Below the pieces are notes generated by a model. It saw only the letters and a program-made list of their open reading frames with translations, searched no databases and was not told the origin of the DNA. A stretch of 64,000 nt of DNA from NCBI GenBank assembly GCA_039888615.1, contig JBDQQS010000009.1; one strand, written 5' to 3'. Made by a program: the position numbers and the translations under genes. Of this stretch, positions 26,782 to 33,621 are shown in pieces. The stretch is from Flavimaribacter sp039888615 (GTDB taxonomy: Bacteria > Pseudomonadota > Alphaproteobacteria > Rhizobiales > Rhizobiaceae). Positions within the stretch are counted from its first letter, which is position 1; the number at the start of each line of letters is the position of its first letter.

Positions 26782-26788
26782 GGCCGCC

Positions 26789-27367
26789 CTATCTGTGTTT
26801 GCCGGGAACCCACAGCACGTCGCCGCGGCCGTCGTCATTGGCGCATCGCGCGGCGACGAAAAGCAGGTCGGACGCCCGGTTGACGTATTTTATGGCGGCC
26901 GGCGAGACGATTTCGCTGTCTTTCGCGCCGAGCGCGACCATCAGCCTTTCGGCCCGGCGGATGACGGTGCGCGAAAGATGCAGGGCGGCGGCGGCTGGAG
27001 AGCCGCCCGGAAGAACGAAGGATTTCAGCGGTTCCAGACGGGCGTTCAGCGCGTCGATGTCGGCCTCAACGCGCTCGACCTGCTGGTCGGTCACGCGCAG
27101 CGGCTCATAATCGAGCTTCTTGCCGGTGTCAGGCGTCGCGAGATCGGCGCCCAGATCAAACAGGTCATTCTGCATGCGGGCGAGAATGGCGTCGATGTCC
27201 GGCAATTGGCCGGTATGCAGCCGCGCCATGCCTATGCAACTGTTGCCTTCGTCGACCGCTCCGTAAGCCTCGACGCGCAGGTCGTATTTCGGCCGGCGCG
27301 CGCCGTCGCCGAGACCGGTCGTGCCGTCATCGCCGGTTCTTGTGTAGATTTTGTTGAGTTTGACCAC
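26789..27367 (-). CDS. PduO-type ATP:cob(I)alamin adenosyltransferase
   Basis: A 192-residue enzyme that transfers the 5'-deoxyadenosyl group from ATP to cob(I)alamin. The ATP-binding N-terminal motif KIYTRTGDDGTTGLGDG is present, then AYGAVDEGNSCIGMAR, FVLPGGSPAAAALHLSRTV, the RRAERLMVAL helix and the terminal YVNRASDLLFVAAR, all diagnostic of the PduO/MMAB family rather than CobA/BtuR. It starts with GTG at 27367. No cobalamin riboswitch was seen upstream. The position between a HIG1 protein and etfBA is conserved in Rhizobiales, possibly because adenosylcobalamin mutases feed the same acyl-CoA metabolism. Confidence 0.92.
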   Translation of the reverse strand: MVKLNKIYTRTGDDGTTGLGDGARRPKYDLRVEAYGAVDEGNSCIGMARLHTGQLPDIDAILARMQNDLFDLGADLATPDTGKKLDYEPLRVTDQQVERVEADIDALNARLEPLKSFVLPGGSPAAAALHLSRTVIRRAERLMVALGAKDSEIVSPAAIKYVNRASDLLFVAARCANDDGRGDVLWVPGKHR

Positions 27368-27424
27368 TTGCGCCTACCATCCCTCTCGGTTTTTCCGGGA
27401 GTTCCAGGCGCCGGCGCTGAAGCG

Positions 27425-27622
27425 TCAGCGGCCGCCGCCGGTAATCCAGAGAAAGGCGACAATAAGAACGACCGCGACGAACTGCAATATGATGCGCATC
27501 TGCATCAGCTTGTTTGAGAAGTTTCCGTCACCGCCGCGCATCATGTTGATCAGGCCGCGAACGAGAACAAGGACCACCGCTCCCATGACAACGAGTATGG
27601 TGAAGTAGAGGAAGGTCGACAT
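27425..27622 (-). CDS. HIG1-domain twin-transmembrane protein
   Basis: A 65-residue protein with two transmembrane helices (FLYFTILVVMGAVVLVLVRG and IILQFVAVVLIVAFLWITGG) joined by a charged loop (NMMRGGDGNFSNKLMQMR). The R/K-N-K-x-M-Q-x-R loop is the HIG1 signature, known from mitochondrial respiratory supercomplex factors; the bacterial relatives are thought to act at the inner membrane, with no assigned activity. It lies 57 bases upstream of the adenosyltransferase gene. Confidence 0.85.
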   Translation of the reverse strand: MSTFLYFTILVVMGAVVLVLVRGLINMMRGGDGNFSNKLMQMRIILQFVAVVLIVAFLWITGGGR

Positions 27623-27670
27623 GACTGGTCCGTTATAAAGTGGGGTGCGACTTTTCTGGCCATGTAACAG

Positions 27671-28504
27671 TTATGACCGGCTTTTCAAGACGGCGTGGAA
27701 AAGGGGCGCAGGAAGCAGCCGCTTCAAAATGACGCCGGTCCGTGCCGGCGTAGTGACAATGTAATGCGGTTTCGGCCGCGGATTATCAAGCGCATGCCGC
27801 AGGACGCGATAGATCGCATCCGGCCTGAGCTTGGCCCGGTTTTTCACACCGCCCTGTCGCAGCCTCTGCAATTGCGCCTCGTACTCATTCCGGTGAACGG
27901 AGGCTTCGATGTCGATGAATTTGGCGACATAGGGCAATGCATTGAGTGCGATCTTTGATTCGATCGGGCCGGGTTCGATGAGGCTGACCTCGACGCCGGA
28001 GCCGTCGAGTTCGTAGCGCATCGCGATCGACAGCGCCTCGAGCGCGCCCTTGGAGGCGGCGTAGGCGCCCCGGTAACGCATCGGAACCAGGCCCAGGATG
28101 GAGGAACATTGCACGATCCGGCCGTGGCCCTGATCGCGCATGACCGGTATGACGCGGCGGGTCAGGTCGTGCCAGCCGAAAAAGTTCGCCTCGAATTGCT
28201 CTCGCAGGGCCTCGACGGGCAGATCCTCGACCGCGCCCACCTGGCTGTAGGCGCCGTTGTTGAACAGCGCGTCGAGCCGGTTTTCGGTCTTGTCCAGCAC
28301 CTTGCCGACGGCGTCGGCGATGCTCTGCGGCCTCGCATAGTCGAGGTAGAGCGCCTCCAGGCCGTCGCGTGTCAGAGCTTTGATGTCGTCCGGCTTGCGC
28401 GCGGTGGCGAATACACGCCAGCCATCGGCCTTGAGCGCCCGCGCGCACCAGGCGCCGATGCCGGATGAGCAGCCGGTAACGAGAATCGATCTTTCTTGCG
28501 TCAT
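27671..28504 (-). CDS. Short-chain dehydrogenase/reductase
   Basis: A 277-residue classical SDR. The cofactor-binding motif is LVTGCSSGIGAWCARAL at residue 8, the structural NNGAYSQVG replaces the usual NNAG, the catalytic serine is in IVQCSSILGLV and the catalytic YxxxK is YAASK in RGAYAASKGALEALS. The C-terminal IEPGPIESKIA block is typical. The substrate is not predictable. It is divergent from the BrkB-like gene. Confidence 0.88.
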   Translation of the reverse strand: MTQERSILVTGCSSGIGAWCARALKADGWRVFATARKPDDIKALTRDGLEALYLDYARPQSIADAVGKVLDKTENRLDALFNNGAYSQVGAVEDLPVEALREQFEANFFGWHDLTRRVIPVMRDQGHGRIVQCSSILGLVPMRYRGAYAASKGALEALSIAMRYELDGSGVEVSLIEPGPIESKIALNALPYVAKFIDIEASVHRNEYEAQLQRLRQGGVKNRAKLRPDAIYRVLRHALDNPRPKPHYIVTTPARTGVILKRLLPAPLFHAVLKSRS

Positions 28505-28637
28505 GGAAACTTCCGTCCTGTCCGTCTGGCCCTTCGTCCGGCGAAGCAGCCGTGATGTCAATGCCATGCGACACGCGCCTGCTTGACTATGGGCGGCTTG
28601 TGTGCGGCAAATGGCGGCAGGCATCGAAGGTCGAATC

Positions 28638-29486
28638 ATGGACTGGACGCGGTATTGGAGGATTGTTTCGGGCGCGGTCCGCCATTTCAACAATGACGAT
28701 GGTTGGGCCATGGCGAGCCATGTCGCCCTGTCTTCCCTCATGGCGCTGTTTCCGTTTCTGATATTCGCCACGTCGCTGGCGAGTTTTCTCGGCGCGCACG
28801 CCTTCGCCGAGACGGCCGTGCATCTCATTTTCGATACCTGGCCGTCGCGGGTCGCCGACCCGATTTCCCGCGAGGTGATGGATGTGTTGACGGTCAATCG
28901 CGGGGGGCTCCTGACGATCAGCGTCGCCGCCGCCTTCTTCTTCGCCTCGAACGGGGTGGAGGCGCTGAGAGTCGCGCTGAACCGCGCCTACCGGGTCAGC
29001 GATACGCGCTCGATCTTTTTTACCCGCGCGCAAAGTCTCGGTTTCGTGCTTGTGGCGACGGTGTTGATGATGGCGATCAGCTTTCTTCTCGTGCTTGCGC
29101 CGCTCGCCGAAACGCTATTGGCAAAATATGTTCCCGCCGCCGGCAAACTGATCGCGCTGATCAAGGACTGGCGGCTGATCATTGCAGCGGCTGTTTTGCT
29201 GATCGGCCTCATCGTATCCCATAAATGGCTGCCTGCGGGCAAACGCAGCATCTTTTCCATTCTGCCGGGCATCGTCGTCACGTTCGTGCTGTGGATTGTC
29301 AGCTCCATGATTTTCGCGGCCTATCTGAAAACCTTTGCGAACTATTTCAGCACCTATGCGGGTCTGACGTCGCTGATGATCGCGCTGATCTTCCTCTACA
29401 TCATCGGAGCCATCTTCATTCTCGGCGCCGAACTCAATGCGTCGATCATCATCGAGGCGCGGGAAGACGAACGCCGCAATTCCTAA
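28638..29486 (+). CDS. YihY/BrkB family inner-membrane protein
   Basis: A protein of about 282 residues with six predicted transmembrane helices, including MALFPFLIFATSLASFLGAH and LIVSHKWLPAGKR flanked by hydrophobic runs. Family landmarks are AMASHVALSSLMALFPFLIF, the FFASNGVEALRVALNRAY block and the closing YAGLTSLMIALIFLYIIGAI with GAELNASI. The family was once called ribonuclease BN but is not a nuclease; its role is unknown. The ATG at 28638 follows GAAGG by 7 bases; a GTG at 28602 is the alternative. Confidence 0.88.
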   Translation: MDWTRYWRIVSGAVRHFNNDDGWAMASHVALSSLMALFPFLIFATSLASFLGAHAFAETAVHLIFDTWPSRVADPISREVMDVLTVNRGGLLTISVAAAFFFASNGVEALRVALNRAYRVSDTRSIFFTRAQSLGFVLVATVLMMAISFLLVLAPLAETLLAKYVPAAGKLIALIKDWRLIIAAAVLLIGLIVSHKWLPAGKRSIFSILPGIVVTFVLWIVSSMIFAAYLKTFANYFSTYAGLTSLMIALIFLYIIGAIFILGAELNASIIIEAREDERRNS

Positions 29487-29595
29487 AATTCGAGCGAATT
29501 CGGCAAAGCTGTCTTTAAGGATTTGCGCCATGATGCACACTTGTGAGCAGGACATCCGGGCGGCGGGTCCTGCCTGAGCTTGTGGAGAGTTTTCA

Positions 29596-29886
29596 ATGTC
29601 CGCTCAGATGTCCAACGAAGTGCTTTATGGATTGCTGGCCGGTTGCGTCATGGCCAGCTTCTTTGTCGGTCACGCCATGGACGGCGTGATGGGGCGCGCC
29701 GGTTTTGGGGTTCTCGGCAATATGCTGGTGCTGATAACCGGCCTGTTCATCGGCATCTTCTCCGCTGATCTGCTCAATCTTCGCACGACCCACATGGAAG
29801 TCCTCGGCGGAGCGGCGATCATCGGCTCCTTCACGGCGCTGATGCTGCTGGCGATTTTGAAATATCTATTCCTGAAGGTGGACTGA
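29596..29886 (+). CDS. Small hypothetical membrane protein
   Basis: A 96-residue, almost wholly hydrophobic protein with about three transmembrane helices (VLYGLLAGCVMASFFVGHAM, GVLGNMLVLITGLFIGIFSA, GSFTALMLLAILKYLFL). The compact Gly-rich three-helix layout recalls GlsB/YeaQ/YmgE stress membrane proteins, but the family motifs are not convincing, so the product is left unassigned. A GGAGA box lies 9 bases upstream of the ATG. Its last 21 bases overlap the 3' end of gluQRS on the other strand. Confidence 0.65.
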   Translation: MSAQMSNEVLYGLLAGCVMASFFVGHAMDGVMGRAGFGVLGNMLVLITGLFIGIFSADLLNLRTTHMEVLGGAAIIGSFTALMLLAILKYLFLKVD

Positions 29887-30792
29887 CGCGTTTCCGGCGC
29901 CGCCGGAGCGGGGGGCGTCGTCCATTGCGTCCAAGACGTCGCGGGGCGATAGGCCAGCCTCCCGCATGGCGCGGATGGAACGATCGCGATGGGTTTTCGA
30001 CAGCTTCTTTCCGTCCGGCCCCAGAAGCAGTTCATGGTGGTGATATCGCGGCTCGGGCAGGTCCAGCAATCGCTGCAGCAGACGGTGGACGGCGGTCGCG
30101 TGAAACAGATCCTGCCCACGCACGACGTCGGTGATTTCCTGCTCCGCGTCGTCCACGACGACGGAGAGATGATAGCTGGTGGGCGTGTCGCTGCGCGCCA
30201 GGATGACATCGCCCCAGCGTGCGGGATCGGCCTCCAGCACGCCGCGCGCGCCGTCCGGACCAGAGCCCTGTTCATTCCAGGTCAGATCCCCACCGACGCT
30301 CGCCACGGCCTGCGCCATATCGAGCCGCAGGGTGTAGGGGCGACCGCTTTGGGTCAATGCATCCCGTTCGGACTGCGAGGCGTCCCGCTCAAGACCCGGA
30401 AAATGCGGCTGCCCGTCGGGATCGCGCGGCCAGATCTCGCCCCTGGCCTCAACCGTGTCGACATGCTCGCGGATTTCCCGCCGCGACATCGACGCCGGAT
30501 AGACAAGCCCCATGTCGTCCAGCTTGCGCAGGGCTGACCGGTAGGCGTCGAAATATTCGCTCTGGCGCCGAACCGGACCGTCCCATCCGATGCCGAGCCA
30601 TTGCAGATCCTCCGTGATCTGGCGCTCGAAGGCGGGCGTGCAGCGGGCCTGGTCGATATCCTCCATCCGCAACAGCATCACGCCGCCGGACCGATCCGCC
30701 ATTTGCCGGTTGAGACAGGCGGACAGGACATGGCCGAGATGGAGTTCGCCATTGGGACTTGGCGCAAAGCGGAAGACCTGGCGGTTCGTCAT
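29866..30792 (-). CDS. gluQ: Glutamyl-Q tRNA(Asp) synthetase
   Basis: About 308 residues, a truncated glutamyl-tRNA synthetase catalytic core lacking the anticodon-binding domain. GluQRS glutamylates queuosine in tRNA(Asp). The HIGH motif appears as FAPSPNGELHLGHVLSA and the KMSKS motif as GPDGKKLSKTHRDRSI. The region that binds zinc in E. coli GluQRS (a Cys-x-Cys cluster) reads YPASMSRREI here, without cysteines, so this is a zinc-free form. The ATG at 30792 starts directly before the catalytic fold. It is divergent from the DNA glycosylase gene (69-base gap). Confidence 0.92.
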   Translation of the reverse strand: MTNRQVFRFAPSPNGELHLGHVLSACLNRQMADRSGGVMLLRMEDIDQARCTPAFERQITEDLQWLGIGWDGPVRRQSEYFDAYRSALRKLDDMGLVYPASMSRREIREHVDTVEARGEIWPRDPDGQPHFPGLERDASQSERDALTQSGRPYTLRLDMAQAVASVGGDLTWNEQGSGPDGARGVLEADPARWGDVILARSDTPTSYHLSVVVDDAEQEITDVVRGQDLFHATAVHRLLQRLLDLPEPRYHHHELLLGPDGKKLSKTHRDRSIRAMREAGLSPRDVLDAMDDAPRSGGAGNASVHLQE

Positions 30793-30861
30793 GTGCTCTC
30801 TGTCTTGCCGTGCTATGGTTCGTTCGAATAACGCGCAACCGGACGCCGGGTTCAAGCAATA

Positions 30862-31512
30862 ATGGATTTCACTGTCATTGCCAGCAAAACCGATGTCGAG
30901 ACCGGTCTCGATGCGCTTTGCGCGGCCGATCCGAGATTGCTGGAGGTGCGGCGGAAGGCGGGTTTAACGCCGCTGCGCAGGCAGGATCCGGGGTTCGCCG
31001 GTCTCGCGCAGATCATCGTCGCGCAGATGGTTTCCAAGGCCAGCGCCGCCGCGATCTGGGGGCGTCTGACTGACCAGACCGGGGGCGCAGCGCCGGCTCG
31101 CGTCGCCGCGCTCACCGATCAGCAATGCCGGGCGATCGGCCTGTCGCGCTCCAAGGAAAACACGCTGCGAGCGGCGGCGAACGCCGTACTGTCAGGCGCG
31201 CTCGATCCGCAGGATCTCTGCCGCGTCCCTGCTGAAGAGGCCATCGCCGCCATGATTGCGATCAAGGGTATCGGCCGGTGGACGGCGGAGGTCTATCTGC
31301 TGTTTTGCGCCGGCCACGCGGACATATTTCCGGCCGGAGACGTGGCGCTACAGAGCGCGGTCGCGCACGCCTTGCGCCTTGCTGACCGGCCAACGCAGAA
31401 GCAGCTCTATGCGCTGTCGGAGGAGTGGAGCCCCTGGCGCGGGGTCGCCGCCAGACTGTTCTGGGCCTACTATGCGAAAGAGATGCGGCGCGCCGACGTC
31501 ATTCCGGCGTAA
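30862..31512 (+). CDS. AlkA-type DNA-3-methyladenine glycosylase
   Basis: A 216-residue HhH-GPD base-excision glycosylase for alkylated purines. The helix-hairpin-helix is AMIAIKGIGRWTAEVYLLFC and the catalytic aspartate follows in HADIFPAGDVALQSAV. The N-terminal region FAGLAQIIVAQMVSKASA is typical for this short AlkA-like group, which lacks the N-terminal Ada/AlkA extension and the endonuclease III iron-sulfur cysteines. No adaptive-response gene is adjacent. Its end is 137 bases before the HNH gene. Confidence 0.9.
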   Translation: MDFTVIASKTDVETGLDALCAADPRLLEVRRKAGLTPLRRQDPGFAGLAQIIVAQMVSKASAAAIWGRLTDQTGGAAPARVAALTDQQCRAIGLSRSKENTLRAAANAVLSGALDPQDLCRVPAEEAIAAMIAIKGIGRWTAEVYLLFCAGHADIFPAGDVALQSAVAHALRLADRPTQKQLYALSEEWSPWRGVAARLFWAYYAKEMRRADVIPA

Positions 31513-31583
31513 AGAGACAGTATTACGGCGCGCGCGGAGCCGATGCGCGATATCGCTTCCCCGCTTTATATTCCTGAGATAAC

Positions 31584-31613
31584 TTCACAATCCTGTAACA
31601 ACAGGCCTAATAT
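31584..31613 (+). promoter_or_regulatory. Candidate promoter of the HNH gene with a palindrome in its spacer
   Basis: TTCACA (31584-31589) and TAATAT (31608-31613) are separated by 18 bases. The spacer contains CCTGT-AACA-ACAGG (31592-31605), a 5-base-pair inverted repeat placed where a repressor would block polymerase. The GTG start lies about 37 bases downstream. The promoter is inferred from sequence match only. Confidence 0.4.
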
Positions 31614-31649
31614 ACCATTATCAACGTGCGAATCACTCAGGAGAGTGAG

Positions 31650-32207
31650 GTGACAGTAGCTGTATCGCCGGACTCACTGCCGGCACTTGTTTTGAACGCC
31701 GATTACCGGCCTCTGAGTTACTACCCCCTGTCGCTGTGGTCCTGGCAGGACGCCATCAAGGCCGTCTTCCTGGACCGCGTCAACATTCTTGCGGAGTACG
31801 ACTTCCGCGTCTCGTCCCCGAGCATGTCTCTGGCCCTGCCGAGCGTGGTGTGCCTCAAAAGTTACGTCAAGCCCAGCCGGCACCCGGCCTTCACACGCTT
31901 CAACGTCTTCCTGCGCGACCGCTTCCGCTGCCAGTACTGCGGCGCTGAAAACGACCTGACCTTCGACCATGTGGTTCCGCGCCGCTTCGGCGGGGAGACG
32001 ACCTGGGAGAACATCGTCGCCGCCTGTTCGTCGTGCAACCTGAAGAAGGGCGGAAAGATGCCGCAGCAAGCGCGCATGTTCCCGTCGCAGAAGCCCTACC
32101 ATCCGACAGTGCACGACCTGCACAACAATGGCCGGCAGTTTCCGCCGAACTATCTGCACGAAAGCTGGATGGACTACCTCTACTGGGACGTCGAACTGGA
32201 GCCGTAA
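31650..32207 (+). CDS. HNH endonuclease family protein
   Basis: About 185 residues. The C-terminal HNH domain has the zinc ribbon CQYCGAENDLTFDHVVPRRF with the catalytic DHV, then WENIVAACSSCNLKKGGKMP, the second CxxC pair and Asn/Lys residues of the fold. The N-terminal part (LPALVLNADYRPLSYYPLSL, WSWQDAIKAVFLDRVNIL) is the typical leader of a conserved bacterial HNH family outside phages and restriction systems. GTG 31650 follows AGGAG; an upstream GTG at 31626 is the alternative. Substrate unknown; the nearby AlkA gene only hints at DNA metabolism. Confidence 0.88.
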   Translation: MTVAVSPDSLPALVLNADYRPLSYYPLSLWSWQDAIKAVFLDRVNILAEYDFRVSSPSMSLALPSVVCLKSYVKPSRHPAFTRFNVFLRDRFRCQYCGAENDLTFDHVVPRRFGGETTWENIVAACSSCNLKKGGKMPQQARMFPSQKPYHPTVHDLHNNGRQFPPNYLHESWMDYLYWDVELEP

Positions 32208-32216
32208 CAGTTCCGG

Positions 32217-32732
32217 TCAGTCTCGGCGCCCGAAGGCGAGGCGCAGCGAGAACCAGGCGAGCACGGCGCTTGCCAGAACGTTCCAGCCGGCGAGCGACAA
32301 TCCGAAAATCCGCAGCGCCGCTTCGTCGCAGGAGGGCGGTGTGATGGCGTTGAGATCGTCGAGCAGGCTGCCGGCGTCCGTTGCGCCGCCGGCGACGCCG
32401 CTGCATGCGGACGGTCCCGGCCACCAGCCCCATTCGACGCCGGAATGATAGGCGCCGAGGGCTGCGCCATAGACCATGAGAAGTCCGCCTGCGAGCGCCA
32501 GCACGCGTGTCAGGATCGCCGGCAACTTCAGCCAGGCTGACAGCGCCGAGAGAACCATCAGCGGCGCGCCGATGTAGTAGGGCGTGCGCTGTTCCAGGCA
32601 CAGGGCGCAGGGGATATAGCCGCCTATGTGCTCGAAGCCGAGCGCGGATCCCACGACCGCCGCCATGGCGAGCCCTGCGGCAAGTAGCCAGGGCGCGGCG
32701 CTACGGTCCACGGGGGCGGTCAATCTCGGCAT
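32217..32732 (-). CDS. dsbB: Disulfide bond formation protein B
   Basis: A protein of about 171 residues with four transmembrane helices, which reoxidises DsbA and passes electrons to quinone. The first redox pair is in YIPCALCLEQRTPYY, after helix 1, and the second pair is the Cys of GPSACSG and the Cys of PPSCDEA in the second periplasmic loop, as in E. coli DsbB. The start at 32732 has a GAGG box upstream. It lies 10 bases after the YqaA-like gene on the same strand, so the two probably form an operon. Confidence 0.92.
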   Translation of the reverse strand: MPRLTAPVDRSAAPWLLAAGLAMAAVVGSALGFEHIGGYIPCALCLEQRTPYYIGAPLMVLSALSAWLKLPAILTRVLALAGGLLMVYGAALGAYHSGVEWGWWPGPSACSGVAGGATDAGSLLDDLNAITPPSCDEAALRIFGLSLAGWNVLASAVLAWFSLRLAFGRRD

Positions 32733-32742
32733 GGCGGGAACC

Positions 32743-33324
32743 TCAAAACACGTAGCGGACTGCGACGAAGCCGCCAATCAGGATGATCATGAACAGCAGG
32801 AACAGCAGGCCGAGATATTTTTCGATAAAGGCCTGTATCGGCGCGCCGAAATGGTAGAGCAGAAAGGCGACCAGAAAAAAGCGCAGGCTCCTGCCAATGA
32901 CGCTGACGATGACGAATGTCAGAAAATTCAGGCCGGTGAGGCCGGAGAAGATCGTCAGCACCTTGTAGGGAAACGGCGTGACTGCGGCAAACAGCACGCC
33001 CCAGCCGCCCCATGTGTTGTACCAGTCGGTGATCTCGGTGAAGGCGTCTTCCTTGCCGTAGAAATGCAGGATCGGCTCGCCGATCGCATCGAACAGGAAC
33101 ATGCCGATGGCGTAACCCAGCATGGCGCCGAGCACCGATGCGACGGTGCACAGCAGTGCGATCCGCCACCAGGCCTGCCGATTGGCGATAACCATAGGCA
33201 CGAGCAGGACATCGGGCGGAATCGGAAAGAACGAACTTTCCGCAAATGACACGCCGACGAGCCCGGCCTTCGCAAAGCGGGTTCGTGCAAGCGACATGGT
33301 CCAGTCGTAGAGGCGTCTGATCAT
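32743..33324 (-). CDS. YqaA family (SNARE-associated/DedA-like) membrane protein
   Basis: A 193-residue membrane protein of the VTT/DedA superfamily. The N-terminal block RTRFAKAGLVGVSFAESSFF and FPIPPDVLLVPMV is characteristic of YqaA proteins, and the re-entrant Gly/Pro-rich segment WGGWGVLFAAVTPFPYKVL is conserved with its Pro and Lys. Members of the wider superfamily act in lipid flipping or proton-dependent transport, but YqaA itself is uncharacterised. It is upstream of dsbB in the same run. Confidence 0.88.
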   Translation of the reverse strand: MIRRLYDWTMSLARTRFAKAGLVGVSFAESSFFPIPPDVLLVPMVIANRQAWWRIALLCTVASVLGAMLGYAIGMFLFDAIGEPILHFYGKEDAFTEITDWYNTWGGWGVLFAAVTPFPYKVLTIFSGLTGLNFLTFVIVSVIGRSLRFFLVAFLLYHFGAPIQAFIEKYLGLLFLLFMIILIGGFVAVRYVF

Positions 33325-33420
33325 CCGTGCGGGTTCCAGTGGACGGGGATGCTTTTATGATTAATCGGCGGCCCGGTAAACCGCCTTGCGCTCTTTGCAG
33401 GCGATCGCGGCAAAAGCAAG

Positions 33421-33448
33421 TTGACCAACCCTCGACGCTTCGTATATT
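33421..33448 (+). promoter_or_regulatory. Promoter of tRNA-Leu
   Basis: TTGACC at 33421-33426 and TATATT at 33443-33448, spaced by 16 bases, closely match the housekeeping sigma consensus. Transcription would begin near 33455, about 24 bases before the mature 5' end of the tRNA. Confidence 0.7.
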
Positions 33449-33478
33449 GCGGCTCCGATATCAGCCGACAGGCACCAG

Positions 33479-33564
33479 GCGGGTGTGGCGGAACTGGTAG
33501 ACGCGCCAGACTCAAAATCTGGTGTCCTTTGGACGTGTCGGTTCGAGTCCGACCACCCGCACCA
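33479..33564 (+). tRNA. tRNA-Leu(CAA)
   Basis: The acceptor arms GCGGGUG and CACCCGC pair perfectly, with the CCA end encoded (33562-33564). The anticodon arm CCAGA-CUCAAAA-UCUGG gives anticodon CAA. A long variable arm (GUGUCCUUUGGACGU region) marks it as a class II tRNA, and the T arm contains GGUUCGAGUCC. It reads UUG codons. No repeat of its 3' end was noticed elsewhere in the window, so there is no sign of an integrated element here. Confidence 0.97.
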
Positions 33565-33621
33565 CTCCCTGCATGAACCGATGTTCAAGACGATTGCACT
33601 TCATTCTTTCGGTTAGCGCTT

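Noticed and set aside
26789..27670. Possible cobalamin riboswitch upstream of the adenosyltransferase gene
   Set aside because: The upstream spacers are only 57 and about 48 bases long and show no B12-box-like sequence.
33479..33564. tRNA-Leu as a possible integration site for a mobile element
   Set aside because: No integrase gene nearby and no repeat of the tRNA 3' end noticed in the following sequence.
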